This document shows positions 6,941-16,301 of a stretch of DNA of 64,000 nt, one piece after another. The position numbers and the translations under genes are program-made. This DNA comes from an uncultured Aquimarina sp. (GTDB taxonomy: Bacteria > Bacteroidota > Bacteroidia > Flavobacteriales > Flavobacteriaceae): NCBI GenBank assembly GCA_947498455.1, contig CANMKK010000001.1:124001-188000 (forward strand), given 5' to 3'. The notes under the pieces were generated by a model that had not been told where the DNA came from, made no database searches, and saw only the letters and a list, made by a program, of their open reading frames with translations. How positions within the stretch are numbered: the stretch's first letter is position 1; each line of letters opens with the position of its first letter.

Positions 6941-8152
6941 TTAGAAATTTATCACTTTGTCTAGAGCCTCATCCGTTTCTTTATGCATAAAGTTTGCTTG
7001 ATAATTGATGGTTGTAGTAATCGAAGAATGACGATAAAGTTTTTGTAGCATTTGTATGGGTATTTTATCACCCGATATATTGCCAAAACTATGGCGTGCG
7101 ATATGCATAGATAGCTTTTTATCAATCTTTAATGTTTCTGCTACGATTTCAAGACGGCGATTCAGGTTACGTGTAATCGTTTTAATTCGTGTTGCCACTC
7201 TCTTTTCATCTTTGAGATCCGTTCCTTTTAAATTTGGAAACACTAAGTCCTTTCTACTAGTTTCCTCCTTACGATACTTTTCTAGAATTGCTTGGGCTTT
7301 TTCTGGCACTTTTAGGGAAACCAGCTTTTTGTTTTTACCCATTCGGTAGTATAAACGATTGTCTTTAAAATCTGACCATTTAAGTTTTAGCACATCACCT
7401 ACTCTAACGCCTGCAAAGTAAAAACTAAAAAGCCATATATTGACAGCCTGTTGTTGTACAGGTGTAATATCTTCTGCATTCTCCAGAAGCTGAATTTCTT
7501 TTGCATTTAAGCCGATTTTTTCACTTTCAGGTATCTTAATTGAGATTTTATCTTTACCAAAAGGATATAACTCCCTACTAGTAATTTCTTCCGAAATGGC
7601 AAGATTATAAATCGTTCTTATTAGTATCATGTAATTAACAACGGTTCTTTCTGAGCGGTTTTTTTGATGTAACAAATGGCTTTGAAACTTGTTCAATAAT
7701 GTAACACTCAAATCTCCGAAAGCTAACTCTTCTATTTTTAAAAACTCCTTAAAAATCTTCAAACGCCCTTCATCACTTTTTTTCTGATTGAACTTCTTGC
7801 GCTTTTCAAGATTGTCCAAATGAAGTTTAGCCGCAGAAAAGAAATCCGAATCCTTATTATTGACGATTTTCTTTTTAATCTTTTTTACAGTTGTTTGTTT
7901 GTTGTTTGCTTCAATATCCAGAGCAACACTATGTGCTTCACTGAGTTTTTTTAGGAGGAGGTTATTCAGTCTTTTGGAATTAGGATGAGACTTTTTCACC
8001 TGACTTTTGACAGCATCCCAATCTTTTTCCAAAAGATACTGTCCTGTGAAAATATATCTTGTTTTTCTATTTTGCGTAATCCTAATAGCTATAGCATAGG
8101 TTCCATCCTTTTTTTTATCATGCTTCCAAAGTAGTATCTTTATTGATGCCAT
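6941..8152 (-). CDS. Tyrosine-type site-specific integrase
   Basis: The 403-residue protein is a phage-type tyrosine recombinase of the Bacteroidetes mobile-element group. It has an N-terminal arm-binding region (Arm-DNA-bind_5-like, residues 1-90), a SAM-like core-binding domain (about 100-195) and a catalytic domain with R250 in FAGVRVGD, H350 and R353 in HIARHSF, H375 in YRHSS and the nucleophile Y384 in TINYQ. All catalytic residues are present. The ATG at 8152 is preferred over the upstream TTG. The tRNA-Met 3' fragment lies 170 bases upstream of the start, so this enzyme most likely inserted the element there. It lacks an SD sequence, as Bacteroidetes genes usually do. Confidence 0.93.
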   Translation of the reverse strand: MASIKILLWKHDKKKDGTYAIAIRITQNRKTRYIFTGQYLLEKDWDAVKSQVKKSHPNSKRLNNLLLKKLSEAHSVALDIEANNKQTTVKKIKKKIVNNKDSDFFSAAKLHLDNLEKRKKFNQKKSDEGRLKIFKEFLKIEELAFGDLSVTLLNKFQSHLLHQKNRSERTVVNYMILIRTIYNLAISEEITSRELYPFGKDKISIKIPESEKIGLNAKEIQLLENAEDITPVQQQAVNIWLFSFYFAGVRVGDVLKLKWSDFKDNRLYYRMGKNKKLVSLKVPEKAQAILEKYRKEETSRKDLVFPNLKGTDLKDEKRVATRIKTITRNLNRRLEIVAETLKIDKKLSMHIARHSFGNISGDKIPIQMLQKLYRHSSITTTINYQANFMHKETDEALDKVINF

Positions 8153-8323
8153 CGACAATTTATTTAGGTATTAAAGATACGATTTAACTGCTTTTTTTCC
8201 TAAAACATACCTAAAACATTTTGTGGTTTTTCATGGTTTAAAATGTACTAATAAATTAATAAAAAAGCCAAAAACCCCTGTATAACAACCATTTAACTGT
8301 ATATAAATTAAATTACCTCAGAA

Positions 8324-8365
8324 TTCATAACCCGGAGGTCGGGGGATCGTGCCCCCCTCTCGCTA
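8324..8365 (+). pseudogene. 3' half of initiator tRNA-Met: element attachment site
   Basis: The sequence fits the second half of a tRNA exactly: anticodon loop TTCATAA (8324-8330), anticodon-stem 3' strand CCCGG, variable loop AGGTC, T arm with 5-bp GGGGG/CCCCC stem and 7-base loop, then a 7-base acceptor strand and discriminator A at 8365. The CCC after the loop is the hallmark of initiator tRNA. The matching 5' half is absent upstream: the bases before it cannot pair. This is the expected result of integration with crossover at the anticodon loop. The intact tRNA should lie at the other end of the element. Confidence 0.75.
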
Positions 8366-8381
8366 CAAGGATTAACAAAGG

Positions 8382-8407
8382 AAAGCTGACTTAAACGAGT
8401 CAGCTTT
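8382..8407 (+). terminator. Intrinsic terminator of the tRNA locus
   Basis: AAAGCTGACT pairs perfectly with AGTCAGCTTT over 10 bp around a TAAACG loop, and a T run follows. It sits 17 bases after the tRNA end, so it was probably the terminator of the original tRNA gene. Confidence 0.8.
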
Positions 8408-8457
8408 TTTGTTTTATATACAACAAAAACTTAGTTTTATCTAAATTTTGAATTCAC

Positions 8458-9336
8458 ATGTCCAAAAATTTAACTGTTGTTATACCTGCTTATAATGAAG
8501 AAGAATCTTTAAAAATTTTTCTTCCCGATGTTATTCATCATTGTCTTAACAAAAGTTATGATTTAGTTATCGTTAATGATGGATCTTCAGATAATACTTT
8601 GGAAGTTTTAAAATTGTTACAAAGTACGTCTTCTTTAGAGTTTAAAATAATATCTCATAAAGTCAATAGAGGTTATGGTGGTGCTTTGAAAAGCGGTATT
8701 GAAACTTGTGAAACCGAATTTGTTATTACAATTGATGCTGATGGACAGCATTACTTAGAGGATGTAGATTTATTATTTGGTACAATATTAGAAACAGATG
8801 CGGATCTTATAATAGGTAGTCGCAAGGGTCAAGCATCGGCTTCTATTTTTCGTGGAATAGGTAAGCGAATTATACGTGTGGTGGCAAAAATGTTAATGAA
8901 GTTGTCTGTATACGATATAAATTCTGGAATGAAGATTTATAATACAAAACTTGTAAAACAATACCTTAAACTTACACCTGACACTATGTCTTTTAGCGAT
9001 GTTATTACATTGACTTTTGTAAATAATCGTCATTTAGTGATAGAAGAGCCTATACGAATTAAAGAAAGGGTAAAAGGAGAGAGTACCATTAGAGTGAGAA
9101 CGGCTTTTGAAACGGTTATGGAAATCATAAATATTATTATATTATTTAATCCCGCTCGGATTTTTTTACCAATTTCTGCTTTCTTTTTTATTTTTGGAGT
9201 TGCTTGGGGAGCTAATTTTTTCTTTCAAGGTAAAGGGATTAGTATAGGCGGAAGTACTTTAATCTTAACAGGGTTAATAATTTTTCTTTTAGGTTTAATT
9301 GCTGAACAGCTGTCTGCGGTTAGAAAAAATCAATAA
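8458..9336 (+). CDS. Family 2 glycosyltransferase, DPM1/GtrB-like
   Basis: The 292-residue protein is a GT2 enzyme of the polyprenyl-phosphate sugar transferase type, which moves a sugar from a nucleotide donor to a lipid phosphate at the inner membrane. Motifs are VVIPAYNEEE at 7-16, VNDGSSDNT at 39-47 and the metal-binding DADGQH at 93-98. Two C-terminal membrane segments (about 232-252 and 263-283) match GtrB/DPM-like enzymes with membrane anchors. The gene stands alone just outside the integrated element, with a terminator upstream. The sugar and acceptor are unknown. Family call firm. Confidence 0.88.
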   Translation: MSKNLTVVIPAYNEEESLKIFLPDVIHHCLNKSYDLVIVNDGSSDNTLEVLKLLQSTSSLEFKIISHKVNRGYGGALKSGIETCETEFVITIDADGQHYLEDVDLLFGTILETDADLIIGSRKGQASASIFRGIGKRIIRVVAKMLMKLSVYDINSGMKIYNTKLVKQYLKLTPDTMSFSDVITLTFVNNRHLVIEEPIRIKERVKGESTIRVRTAFETVMEIINIIILFNPARIFLPISAFFFIFGVAWGANFFFQGKGISIGGSTLILTGLIIFLLGLIAEQLSAVRKNQ

Positions 9337-9631
9337 TTAAAAATGCTGATATGGAAGTTATTTTTTTTTAACACTATCCAATAGTTTTTTTAAATAGCCT
9401 GAGAACCTCGTATTTTAGTTTTGTGAACAACAAACACCTAAGCTCCTAAAAGAGAATCAAAAATAAGACCCAAAAATATGACCGTTCATTACTGTATAAA
9501 AATACAATGATTTCTTAAGGCACATTACGTAACTTATTTATAAATAGGGTGTTTTTCCTCTTTTACGTATCAAATGCTTTTAATAGTTTTATGTTAGTTT
9601 TTAATAATAAAGCTAATATAAGTTATTTATC

Positions 9632-10843
9632 ATGGCAAAAAGAACTATAATTCAGACATTAAAAAATAAAGATGGAGATATTTTGTCTTTATTAAATGCT
9701 AACGAATTATGGTCTCCAAGGAAGTCCGAATTGGTTATTAGGGATATCGAAAATGATGAACATTCATATGTAATTGTATCAACAAATGTTCCTGAGACAG
9801 CTATTCACGTAGTAAATGGTCCTCATGGGAAATACCTCCGAACAGATCATGATACTACCGGAGAGAATAATCTTGACAATTTGGACACCCTATCCATTGA
9901 ACCTCCGACATTCTTAGGAGATTATCCGGACAATAAAGAATCTGATTGGAGTAGTGGTCTACAAGGAGTAGCACATAGTTCAGATCATTGGTTCTTTACC
10001 CAGAAAACAAAAATAATAAAAATGCATGTCTCTAAAGATTTGGACACCAATATGAGTAGCGCTACAAAAGTAATCCACATGCCACAAGAACTAAGTGATT
10101 TAGGATGTAATCATTTCGGAGATCCGGATTATTTTGTTTTTCAAGATGTTGGTTATTTATTTGTCCCTGTTGAAGAAGAAGGAGACGGCAATCATGAGTG
10201 TAGACATGAACCTCGAATAGCGGTTTTTCGTGACGACTCTGAATTAACATATATAAACTCAAGTATCCTTTCTAAGCAAAATCAAGATCAGAGCACTCCT
10301 AAAGCGGGATGGTGCGCTTTTAACCCAATTGACAATATCATACACACTTCTCATAATAAGATTTCCGATGAATTTCCTGTGTTTCGTTATAAGGTGAATT
10401 TCGAAAAATTACTTACACAAGGTGAAGAAAGTTTTCTTGAAGCGCAAGAAAATCTAGTGCTTACCAAAGATGGAGACCCTATTTCAATTCCTGAATATAT
10501 ACAAGGAGGCTGCTTTTCTCCTAGTGGATTCCTATTCATATGTAATGGAAAGAGAAAAAATCATGACGAACATAAAGGTGGTATAAGAGCATTCGATATG
10601 TATGGCGAATTTTTATATAAATCTTCTATTAATCAAAATCCTTTTAAGTATAAGTATAAACCAGGAATACCTAATTGGCAAGAACCAGAAGGGATCACCT
10701 ATTGGAATCTTGATGTACAAGATGAAGGAGTATCAGCTCCCAATATTGAAGGACAGCTTCATGCTATATTACTGAACTTTGTTGTTCTTGATAGAAGAGA
10801 TAAAATATGGTTTAAGCATTACCGTTTTGATTCACTTATATGA
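9632..10843 (+). CDS. Unidentified 403-residue protein, possibly beta-propeller-like
   Basis: I do not recognise this protein. It has no signal peptide or membrane segment, so it appears cytoplasmic. The N-terminal 65 residues form a small module (ELWSPRKSELVIRDIEND then HVVNGPHGKYLRTDHD). The rest has spaced strand and turn blocks such as LQGVAHSSDHWFFTQ, GDPDYFVFQDVGYLFVPVEE, GWCAFNPIDNIIHTS and GGCFSPSGFLFICNG, which resemble blades of a beta-propeller. Several His, Asp and Cys residues could bind metal. It is a single-gene unit with about 290 AT-rich bases upstream and a strong terminator downstream. Structure is inferred by eye; function unknown. Confidence 0.7.
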   Translation: MAKRTIIQTLKNKDGDILSLLNANELWSPRKSELVIRDIENDEHSYVIVSTNVPETAIHVVNGPHGKYLRTDHDTTGENNLDNLDTLSIEPPTFLGDYPDNKESDWSSGLQGVAHSSDHWFFTQKTKIIKMHVSKDLDTNMSSATKVIHMPQELSDLGCNHFGDPDYFVFQDVGYLFVPVEEEGDGNHECRHEPRIAVFRDDSELTYINSSILSKQNQDQSTPKAGWCAFNPIDNIIHTSHNKISDEFPVFRYKVNFEKLLTQGEESFLEAQENLVLTKDGDPISIPEYIQGGCFSPSGFLFICNGKRKNHDEHKGGIRAFDMYGEFLYKSSINQNPFKYKYKPGIPNWQEPEGITYWNLDVQDEGVSAPNIEGQLHAILLNFVVLDRRDKIWFKHYRFDSLI

Positions 10844-10991
10844 ATTGAATAACCCACAAAAACCACCATCGTATGCAACAGGTAATAAAGAAAGTGAAGA
10901 ACTTCAGATAGAATTTTATATACCTCCTTGATTTGAACAATTGCTTTTTTATTCATCTAAAAGACTAAATTATTTTGATACTCATAAAAAA

Positions 10992-11023
10992 GGACAGATA
11001 ATGTATTTCTACATTATCTGTCC
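10992..11023. terminator. Bidirectional terminator with 14-bp perfect stem
   Basis: GGACAGATAATGTA pairs perfectly with TACATTATCTGTCC around a TTTC loop. A run of A precedes and a run of T follows. It separates two convergent genes and probably serves both. Confidence 0.88.
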
Positions 11024-11052
11024 TTTTTTTATGCGCTAGTTAAGCTTAGTAA

Positions 11053-11523
11053 TTACATCTGTTTAGATAATTCATCAATCTGTTTAGATTTTGCTTGTAT
11101 ATACTTACTCATCTTATCCATCTCCTCTCCTGACAGTTTAGAAATAAGAATTCTATACTGCCTGGTTAAGCTACTACTAGCTTCACTCAATTCTATAAAA
11201 GAATCCATATCCTTAGACTTTACAGCTTTTTTATAATCAGCTACGTACGCCTCATAATCTCTAACATATTTTCGTGCTTCAACACTCGTGAAGTTAGGAG
11301 TTCCAGGTGGTAATGCTATTGTTTCTTTTTTAGGCTTTTTCTTAGTCTCCTTTTTTTTCTTTTTTGCAATTGGTTTCTTTTCTTCTACCACATCTTCAAC
11401 TACGGCTGTTGTATCCACAAGTTCTTCTTTCACTTCTAACGTATCTGATTTTGGATCTTTTTTACAGGATATTGCTGACATCAGCAATACACACACAAAA
11501 GAAGTTAAAAAGACATTTTTCAT
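11053..11523 (-). CDS. Small lipoprotein, DUF6591-like
   Basis: The 156-residue protein begins with a lipoprotein signal (MKNVFLTSFVCVLLMSAISC), with the lipobox cysteine at residue 20. An acidic then Lys-rich linker (about 22-75, including KKKKKETKKKPKKE) leads to a helical C-terminal domain (80-156) with VRDYEAYVADYKKAVKSKD. The domain resembles the flavobacterial DUF6591 family, though I am not certain. It is probably anchored in the membrane facing the periplasm. It lies downstream of hisS on the same strand, 60 bases away. No function is known. Confidence 0.75.
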   Translation of the reverse strand: MKNVFLTSFVCVLLMSAISCKKDPKSDTLEVKEELVDTTAVVEDVVEEKKPIAKKKKKETKKKPKKETIALPPGTPNFTSVEARKYVRDYEAYVADYKKAVKSKDMDSFIELSEASSSLTRQYRILISKLSGEEMDKMSKYIQAKSKQIDELSKQM

Positions 11524-11583
11524 AATTATGTTTTTAGGGTAGTTAAGTTTTAATTAAAAAAAATATTGCAGTAAATATATAAA

Positions 11584-12954
11584 TTATTGTAAAAGCATCA
11601 TTAACTGTTTTAAATTCAATTCACTCTGCTCCCCTGTCTCCATGTTTTTAACCGTGTAAATAGAATTTTCCACTTCATTCATTCCTGCCAAAATAACAAA
11701 GGGGATACCTTTTTTATTAGCATACTTCATTTGTTTATTCATTTTGGTATTATCAGGATATAATTCTGCAGTAATGTTATTAGCCCTTAGTTTACTTATT
11801 GCTTTTAAACAATATAAAGCTTCTACATCTCCAAAATTAATAAATAGTGCTTTTGTAGGCTCTGCAACCGTTTCTGGAAACAACCCTAATTCTTCTAAGA
11901 CTAAATAAATCCTATCTAATCCAAATGAAATTCCAACACCACTAACATCTTTTAGCCCAAAGATTCCGGTCAAATCATCGTAGCGACCTCCTCCTCCAAT
12001 CGAACCCATTTTCACACCTTCTGGAGCAGAAACTTCAAAAATTGCTCCTGTATAATAATTAAGTCCTCTTGCTAAAGTAACATCTAGATCAAGATTTGCT
12101 GTTTCCAAAGACATTTCGTCAATCACATTGGTAATAAACTCTAATTCCTCAACTCCCTGACTTCCTTCTTCTGATAAAGTCAATAATTTTTTTAGTTTTT
12201 CAATTTTTTCTTTGATAGTACCTGTAAAATCAAAAAGAGGTTTTACTTTATCTATAGCTGTTTCGGGAATACCTTTAGCCAACATTTCTTTTTTTACACC
12301 TTCTTCTCCTATTTTATCTAACTTATCCAATGCTACCGTAAAATCAATAAGCTTATCACTTGCTCCTATAACTTCAGCTATTCCAGAAAGAATCTTACGA
12401 TTATTTATTTTTATAGTTACTCCTTGTAACCCCAGCTTCATAAAAACTTGATCATACAATTGTATAAAATCAATTTCTTGCCATAAAGATGTACTCCCTA
12501 CGACATCTGCATCACATTGATAAAACTCTCTATACCTTCCCTTCTGAGGGCGATCAGCCCTCCATACCGGTTGGATTTGATATCTTTTAAAAGGAAAATC
12601 AATCTCATTTTGATGTTGTACCACATAACGCGCGAATGGCACTGTTAGATCATATCTCAATGCTTTTTCAGACAAAGAATTAGAAAATTTTGCCAAATTA
12701 TCATTTTCCAGAGCTGTTAAATCTGCTTTTTTTACTTTATCACCGCTATTTAAAATTTTAAATATCAACCGATCTCCTTCTTCTCCATATTTTCCTAACA
12801 AAGTATCACTATTTTCAAAACTAGGTGTTTCGATAGGGTTAAAACCGAACAATTTAAATTGCTCTTTAATAGTGTTCATTATATATGAACGCTTTGCTAC
12901 TTCAATAGATGAAAAATCTCTTGTTCCTTGAGGAACTTTTGGTTTTTGTGCCAT
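11584..12954 (-). CDS. hisS: Histidyl-tRNA synthetase
   Basis: The 456-residue enzyme charges tRNA-His with histidine. It begins QKPKVPQGTRDF, the usual HisRS start. Class II motif 2 is visible in YQIQPVWRADRPQKGRYREF, the histidine-specific motifs are ARGLNYYTGAIFE and GSIGGGGRYD, and motif 3 is GVGISFGLDRI. The C-terminal anticodon-binding domain covers about residues 360-456 (ALFINFGDVEALY onward). Length matches the Bacteroidetes type, slightly longer than in E. coli. It is a single gene followed by a lipoprotein gene on the same strand. Confidence 0.97.
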   Translation of the reverse strand: MAQKPKVPQGTRDFSSIEVAKRSYIMNTIKEQFKLFGFNPIETPSFENSDTLLGKYGEEGDRLIFKILNSGDKVKKADLTALENDNLAKFSNSLSEKALRYDLTVPFARYVVQHQNEIDFPFKRYQIQPVWRADRPQKGRYREFYQCDADVVGSTSLWQEIDFIQLYDQVFMKLGLQGVTIKINNRKILSGIAEVIGASDKLIDFTVALDKLDKIGEEGVKKEMLAKGIPETAIDKVKPLFDFTGTIKEKIEKLKKLLTLSEEGSQGVEELEFITNVIDEMSLETANLDLDVTLARGLNYYTGAIFEVSAPEGVKMGSIGGGGRYDDLTGIFGLKDVSGVGISFGLDRIYLVLEELGLFPETVAEPTKALFINFGDVEALYCLKAISKLRANNITAELYPDNTKMNKQMKYANKKGIPFVILAGMNEVENSIYTVKNMETGEQSELNLKQLMMLLQ

Positions 12955-13185
12955 TATATTTGATTAAAATCTATAATTAACGATACATTATTGTTAGAAA
13001 ATCATGCATAGTTTCTAAACACTACATATCATCAATTATTTGGAAGGTGTAAATATCTAAAAAAGCTTTAAAATTTCACTGAAAAGCATAAAGAGTTTTA
13101 ACCTCCCAAATAAAATTTAGTTTTTAGAGTAACTTTATACGTAGTTTATAGTCTTATATTGCATATATACTAATTTAACCGTATT

Positions 13186-14421
13186 ATGTTTTCACTTTTT
13201 AGAGAGAATATCCGTATTGCATTAGATTCAATTAAAGGACAGTTATTACGAACCATTTTAACGGTGTTAATTATTGCCATCGGTATTACTGCTCTAGTCG
13301 GTATTTTAACCTTTCTTAAAGCGTTGGACAACACTATTACTGGTGATTTTGCCTCTATGGGAGCTAACACCTTTAGTATACAGCGATATGAGTTTTCCAC
13401 AAGAAACAATAGGGATCGAACCAAAACAAATCCGATTATTAGTTATCGTAATGTAAGGGAGTTTAGTGATAAGTTTACATATCCATTTTCTAAAACCTCA
13501 GTATCATTTACAGGAACCACAAATGCCGAAGTAAAATACGAAAATGACAAAACAGATCCTGAAGTTGCAGTTCTTGGCGTAAATGAGAATTATCTGGACA
13601 ATACAGGAACAAAAATAGCGAACGGTAGAAATTTTACGTTTTTTGATATCAAAAACAATAATAATGTTTGCTTAGTTGGTTCCGATTTTAAAAAAAATAT
13701 TTTTAAAGACATCACTCCTATCAATAAGACTATTAGCATTAGAGGTGTAAAATTTAAAATAATTGGTGTATTAGAAAGCAAAGGAGCTACCTTTAGAAAC
13801 AATCAAGACCTTAGAGTATTGGTTCCGTTACAAGTAGCTCGATCTATTTTTACACTTCCCAACATCAACTATAATATAAGTATTAAAGTAGATGATAAAC
13901 AGTTTCTAGAAGGTGCCCAAGATGAAGCCATCATTACTTTTAGAAACATCCGAGGTCTTAACCCTTTAGAAGAAAATAATTTTGGGCTAGAACGCAGTGA
14001 CGATTTGATCAATAAAATATCAAGTATAACATACTACCTGTATATTGCAGCTTGGGTCATAAGTGTCATAACCATTTTCGGTTCTTCTATCGCCTTAATG
14101 AATATTATGCTTGTTTCGGTTACTGAAAGAACTCGTGAAATAGGTGTTAGAAAAGCACTGGGTGCAAAAAAACGCACTATTTCAGGTCAATTCTTTTTAG
14201 AAACTGTTCTAATTGGTCAGATGGGTGGTATTATAGGTGTTATTCTTGGTATTACTGTAGGTAGTCTAGCGGCTTCTTTATCCAATTTTCAGTTTTCAAT
14301 TCCGTGGTTAGCAATTTTTTCTGCAGTAATCACCTCATTTCTAACAGCTTTGGTTTCTGGGTTATATCCAGCTATTAAAGCTGCAAAACAAGATCCAATT
14401 GAATCTTTACGATACGAATAA
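13186..14421 (+). CDS. ABC transporter permease, MacB/FtsX family
   Basis: The 411-residue membrane protein has the MacB layout: one N-terminal membrane helix (about 18-42, [20 protein letters not shown]), a large periplasmic MacB_PCD domain (about 45-280) and three C-terminal helices in an FtsX domain (about 285-310, 338-365 and 372-400). The conserved [18 protein letters not shown] precedes the third helix, and the end [17 protein letters not shown] is typical. The matching ATPase is not adjacent and must be elsewhere. Such permeases drive mechanotransmission or export of peptides or lipoproteins. Family firm; substrate unknown. Confidence 0.92.
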   Translation: MFSLFRENIRIALDSIKGQLLRTILTVLIIAIGITALVGILTFLKALDNTITGDFASMGANTFSIQRYEFSTRNNRDRTKTNPIISYRNVREFSDKFTYPFSKTSVSFTGTTNAEVKYENDKTDPEVAVLGVNENYLDNTGTKIANGRNFTFFDIKNNNNVCLVGSDFKKNIFKDITPINKTISIRGVKFKIIGVLESKGATFRNNQDLRVLVPLQVARSIFTLPNINYNISIKVDDKQFLEGAQDEAIITFRNIRGLNPLEENNFGLERSDDLINKISSITYYLYIAAWVISVITIFGSSIALMNIMLVSVTERTREIGVRKALGAKKRTISGQFFLETVLIGQMGGIIGVILGITVGSLAASLSNFQFSIPWLAIFSAVITSFLTALVSGLYPAIKAAKQDPIESLRYE

Positions 14422-14431
14422 ATGATAAAAA

Positions 14432-14914
14432 CTAACTTTTGGCATCTACCACCAGTTTTTCAAAATACCGGTACAACTCACCTTTCGTTATATTAGCCCC
14501 TTGCAAAATAAGTTTAAACTTATCTAGATTATGATCTTCACTATATTCTTTATTGGCATTATAAAAAGCAACCTGATCATCTAATAAGTTATTCCGTAAC
14601 CAATCATATCCTTCTTGAGTAGTAATATCTATATCAGGAACATTTACCTTTATTGCGATTAAATGCATTCGTGTTTCCCCAAGATAAAACAAATGGATTT
14701 GATCCTTAGAAAAATGTTCTAGGAATTCTGCTTTATTTAAGACCCCTTCCCATACTAAATCACTAAAAATATCGAGTTCCTCCTCGGCTACTTCCGGTTT
14801 ATTTATTTTAATATCATTCCATTCATCTGCAGTAATTGATTGCGTAGCAAGAAAATTAATAAACTCCTGATGTAACTCTTCTAACTGCTCTTTAGTTAGT
14901 CTGTTATATTTCAT
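14432..14914 (-). CDS. DUF6495-type conserved flavobacterial protein
   Basis: The 160-residue cytoplasmic protein is of a conserved hypothetical type common in Flavobacteriia near the rplI operon, which I take to be DUF6495. It begins MKYNRLTKEQLEELHQEFIN and is acidic and mostly helical, with LDIFSDLVWEGVLNKAEFLE and a C-terminal GANITKGELYRYFEKLV. No catalytic motif or signal peptide is visible. It is convergent with the ABC permease gene and lies downstream of the ribosomal operon, separated from it by two terminators, so it is probably transcribed on its own. Function unknown. Confidence 0.75.
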   Translation of the reverse strand: MKYNRLTKEQLEELHQEFINFLATQSITADEWNDIKINKPEVAEEELDIFSDLVWEGVLNKAEFLEHFSKDQIHLFYLGETRMHLIAIKVNVPDIDITTQEGYDWLRNNLLDDQVAFYNANKEYSEDHNLDKFKLILQGANITKGELYRYFEKLVVDAKS

Positions 14915-14953
14915 TCTTTAACAAATTAGGTTTATTACATTTTAAATTAATAA

Positions 14954-14985
14954 AAATCCGCTCTTAACAGATTAAGAGCGGATTT
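14954..14985 (-). terminator. Intrinsic terminator downstream of rplI
   Basis: AAATCCGCTCTTAA pairs with TTAAGAGCGGATTT over 14 bp around a four-base loop. On the minus strand it is followed by a T-rich run. It probably ends the ribosomal protein operon as the second of two hairpins. Confidence 0.8.
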
Positions 14986-15003
14986 AGTAGTATTATAAAA
15001 CAA

Positions 15004-15023
15004 CGATTGTGGGCACACAATCG
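15004..15023 (-). terminator. Second hairpin close to rplI stop
   Basis: CGATTGTG pairs with CACAATCG over 8 bp with a GGCA loop, and on the minus strand TTGTTTT follows. It lies directly after the rplI stop and forms a tandem terminator with the hairpin at 14954-14985. Confidence 0.65.
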
Positions 15024-15032
15024 GGATTTAAA

Positions 15033-15485
15033 TTATTTAGCCTGAGCAATTACGTCAAAAGATAATGCTGTAACAACAGCTCTATGAAGGCGAACAGAAG
15101 CTTCATATTGACCTAAACGCTTAATAGTTCCACCAGGAATAGTAATAAATTTTTTCTCAATTTCTACACCCTCTTTAGCCAATGCTTCTGATACATCTGC
15201 ATTAGAGATAGAACCAAATAACTTACCTCCAGCGCCTGCTTTTACAGTAATTTTAATTTCAAATCCAGAGATTTTGCTAGCTACTTTCTCTGCATCTTCA
15301 ATTTCTTTCTTTTCTTTGAATGCACGCTGCTTTAGCGTTTCATTCAATACTTTTTTAGCAGAAGGAGTTGCAAGTACCGCAAAACCTTGAGGTATTAAAT
15401 AGTTACGTCCATAACCATTCTTCACCTCTACTACATCGTCTGCAAATCCTAGATTCTCAACGTCTTTTCTTAATATAAGTTCCAT
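15033..15485 (-). CDS. rplI: 50S ribosomal protein L9
   Basis: The 150-residue protein is bacterial L9, which links 23S rRNA domains at the base of the L1 stalk. The N-terminal domain signature GFADDVVEVKNGYGRNYLIP is at residues 13-32, followed by the long connecting helix rich in Lys, Glu and Ala, then the C-terminal domain (about 80-148). It is the last gene of the rpsF-rpsR-rplI operon, 18 bases after rpsR. Length is normal. Tandem terminators follow it. Confidence 0.97.
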   Translation of the reverse strand: MELILRKDVENLGFADDVVEVKNGYGRNYLIPQGFAVLATPSAKKVLNETLKQRAFKEKKEIEDAEKVASKISGFEIKITVKAGAGGKLFGSISNADVSEALAKEGVEIEKKFITIPGGTIKRLGQYEASVRLHRAVVTALSFDVIAQAK

Positions 15486-15503
15486 AATGTTATATGACGA
15501 GTT

Positions 15504-15800
15504 TTATTTTAATAAATCACCAACGTATGGCATTAATGCTAAATGTCTTGCTCTTTTTACAGCAACACTTACTTTACGCTGATATTTTAAAGATGTACCT
15601 GTTAAACGACGAGGCAATAATTTACCTTGCTCATTAACAAATGCCATTAAGAAATCTGGATCTTTATAATCTATATATTTAATTCCAGACTTTTTAAAAC
15701 GACAATACTTCTTATTTTTAGTAGTATCTATATTTAATGGAGTTAGATATCTGATCTCTCCATCTTTTTTTCCTTTAGCTTGTTGTTCTATCGATGACAT
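15504..15800 (-). CDS. rpsR: 30S ribosomal protein S18
   Basis: The 98-residue protein is S18, which pairs with S6 on the 30S platform. The conserved core [20 protein letters not shown] is at about 32-51, and [20 protein letters not shown] near 71-90 is the diagnostic C-terminal block. The N-terminal extension of about 25 residues is typical of Bacteroidetes S18. It sits between rpsF (2 bases upstream) and rplI (18 bases downstream), the usual bacterial order. Confidence 0.97.
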   Translation of the reverse strand: MSSIEQQAKGKKDGEIRYLTPLNIDTTKNKKYCRFKKSGIKYIDYKDPDFLMAFVNEQGKLLPRRLTGTSLKYQRKVSVAVKRARHLALMPYVGDLLK

Positions 15801-15802
15801 AA

Positions 15803-16141
15803 TTAAGCTTTTTGTTTGTTTCTATTTCTTCTTTTCTCTGCCCAAGCAATTGCATGCTTATCTAAACGAACAGTAAGGTAACGCATAATTCTCTCATCTC
15901 TTCTAAACTCAACCTCTAAAGCATTGATAGCCTCTCCTGGTACAGTAAACTCGAATAAGTGATAAAAACCACTTTTTTTGTGCTGGATTGCATATGCAAG
16001 CTTCTTAAGCCCCCAATCCTCTTTAGATATCATCTTGGCACCGTTAGAAACAAGAATGTCTTCGTATTTCTTAACTGTTTCCTTTATCTGTTCTTCAGAT
16101 AAAACGGGATTCAAGATGAAAACAGTTTCATAATGATTCAT
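15803..16141 (-). CDS. rpsF: 30S ribosomal protein S6
   Basis: The 112-residue protein is S6, a ferredoxin-like RNA-binding protein of the 30S platform. It begins [20 protein letters not shown] and carries the family core [20 protein letters not shown] near 43-62 and [18 protein letters not shown] near 80-97. It is the first gene of the operon; the 160-base AT-rich region upstream to the response regulator gene probably holds divergent promoters. In other bacteria the S6:S18 pair can bind its own leader RNA; I did not identify such a motif here. Confidence 0.97.
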   Translation of the reverse strand: MNHYETVFILNPVLSEEQIKETVKKYEDILVSNGAKMISKEDWGLKKLAYAIQHKKSGFYHLFEFTVPGEAINALEVEFRRDERIMRYLTVRLDKHAIAWAEKRRNRNKQKA

Positions 16142-16301
16142 AAAAATCTATTTTTAAATTAATTTGGCTGCAAAAGTAATACTATTTTTTCAATTTTCAA
16201 ACTAAAAATCACTTCGACGAAACACGTCTTTTGTCGACAAAAAGCCTAAAATGTTTGTGGAAATAATATATATTCATTAATATTGTATTGAATATTAACC
16301 T

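Larger units (their letters stand above)
1..8365. mobile_element. Integrated plasmid-like element (right part; left end outside window)
   Basis: This block combines a tyrosine integrase, a RadC-type protein, a primase-like protein, a ParA partition system, a Rep_3 replication initiator with iterons, and an XRE regulator. It ends at the 3' half of a tRNA, which is the usual scar of tyrosine-recombinase insertion. No relaxase or type IV secretion genes are visible, but the left end lies outside the window, so it could be an integrated plasmid or one end of a larger conjugative element. Strong SD sequences in the partition and XRE genes contrast with the rest of the window. Element identity is inferred from gene content; the right boundary is well supported by the tRNA remnant. 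Confidence 0.8.
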
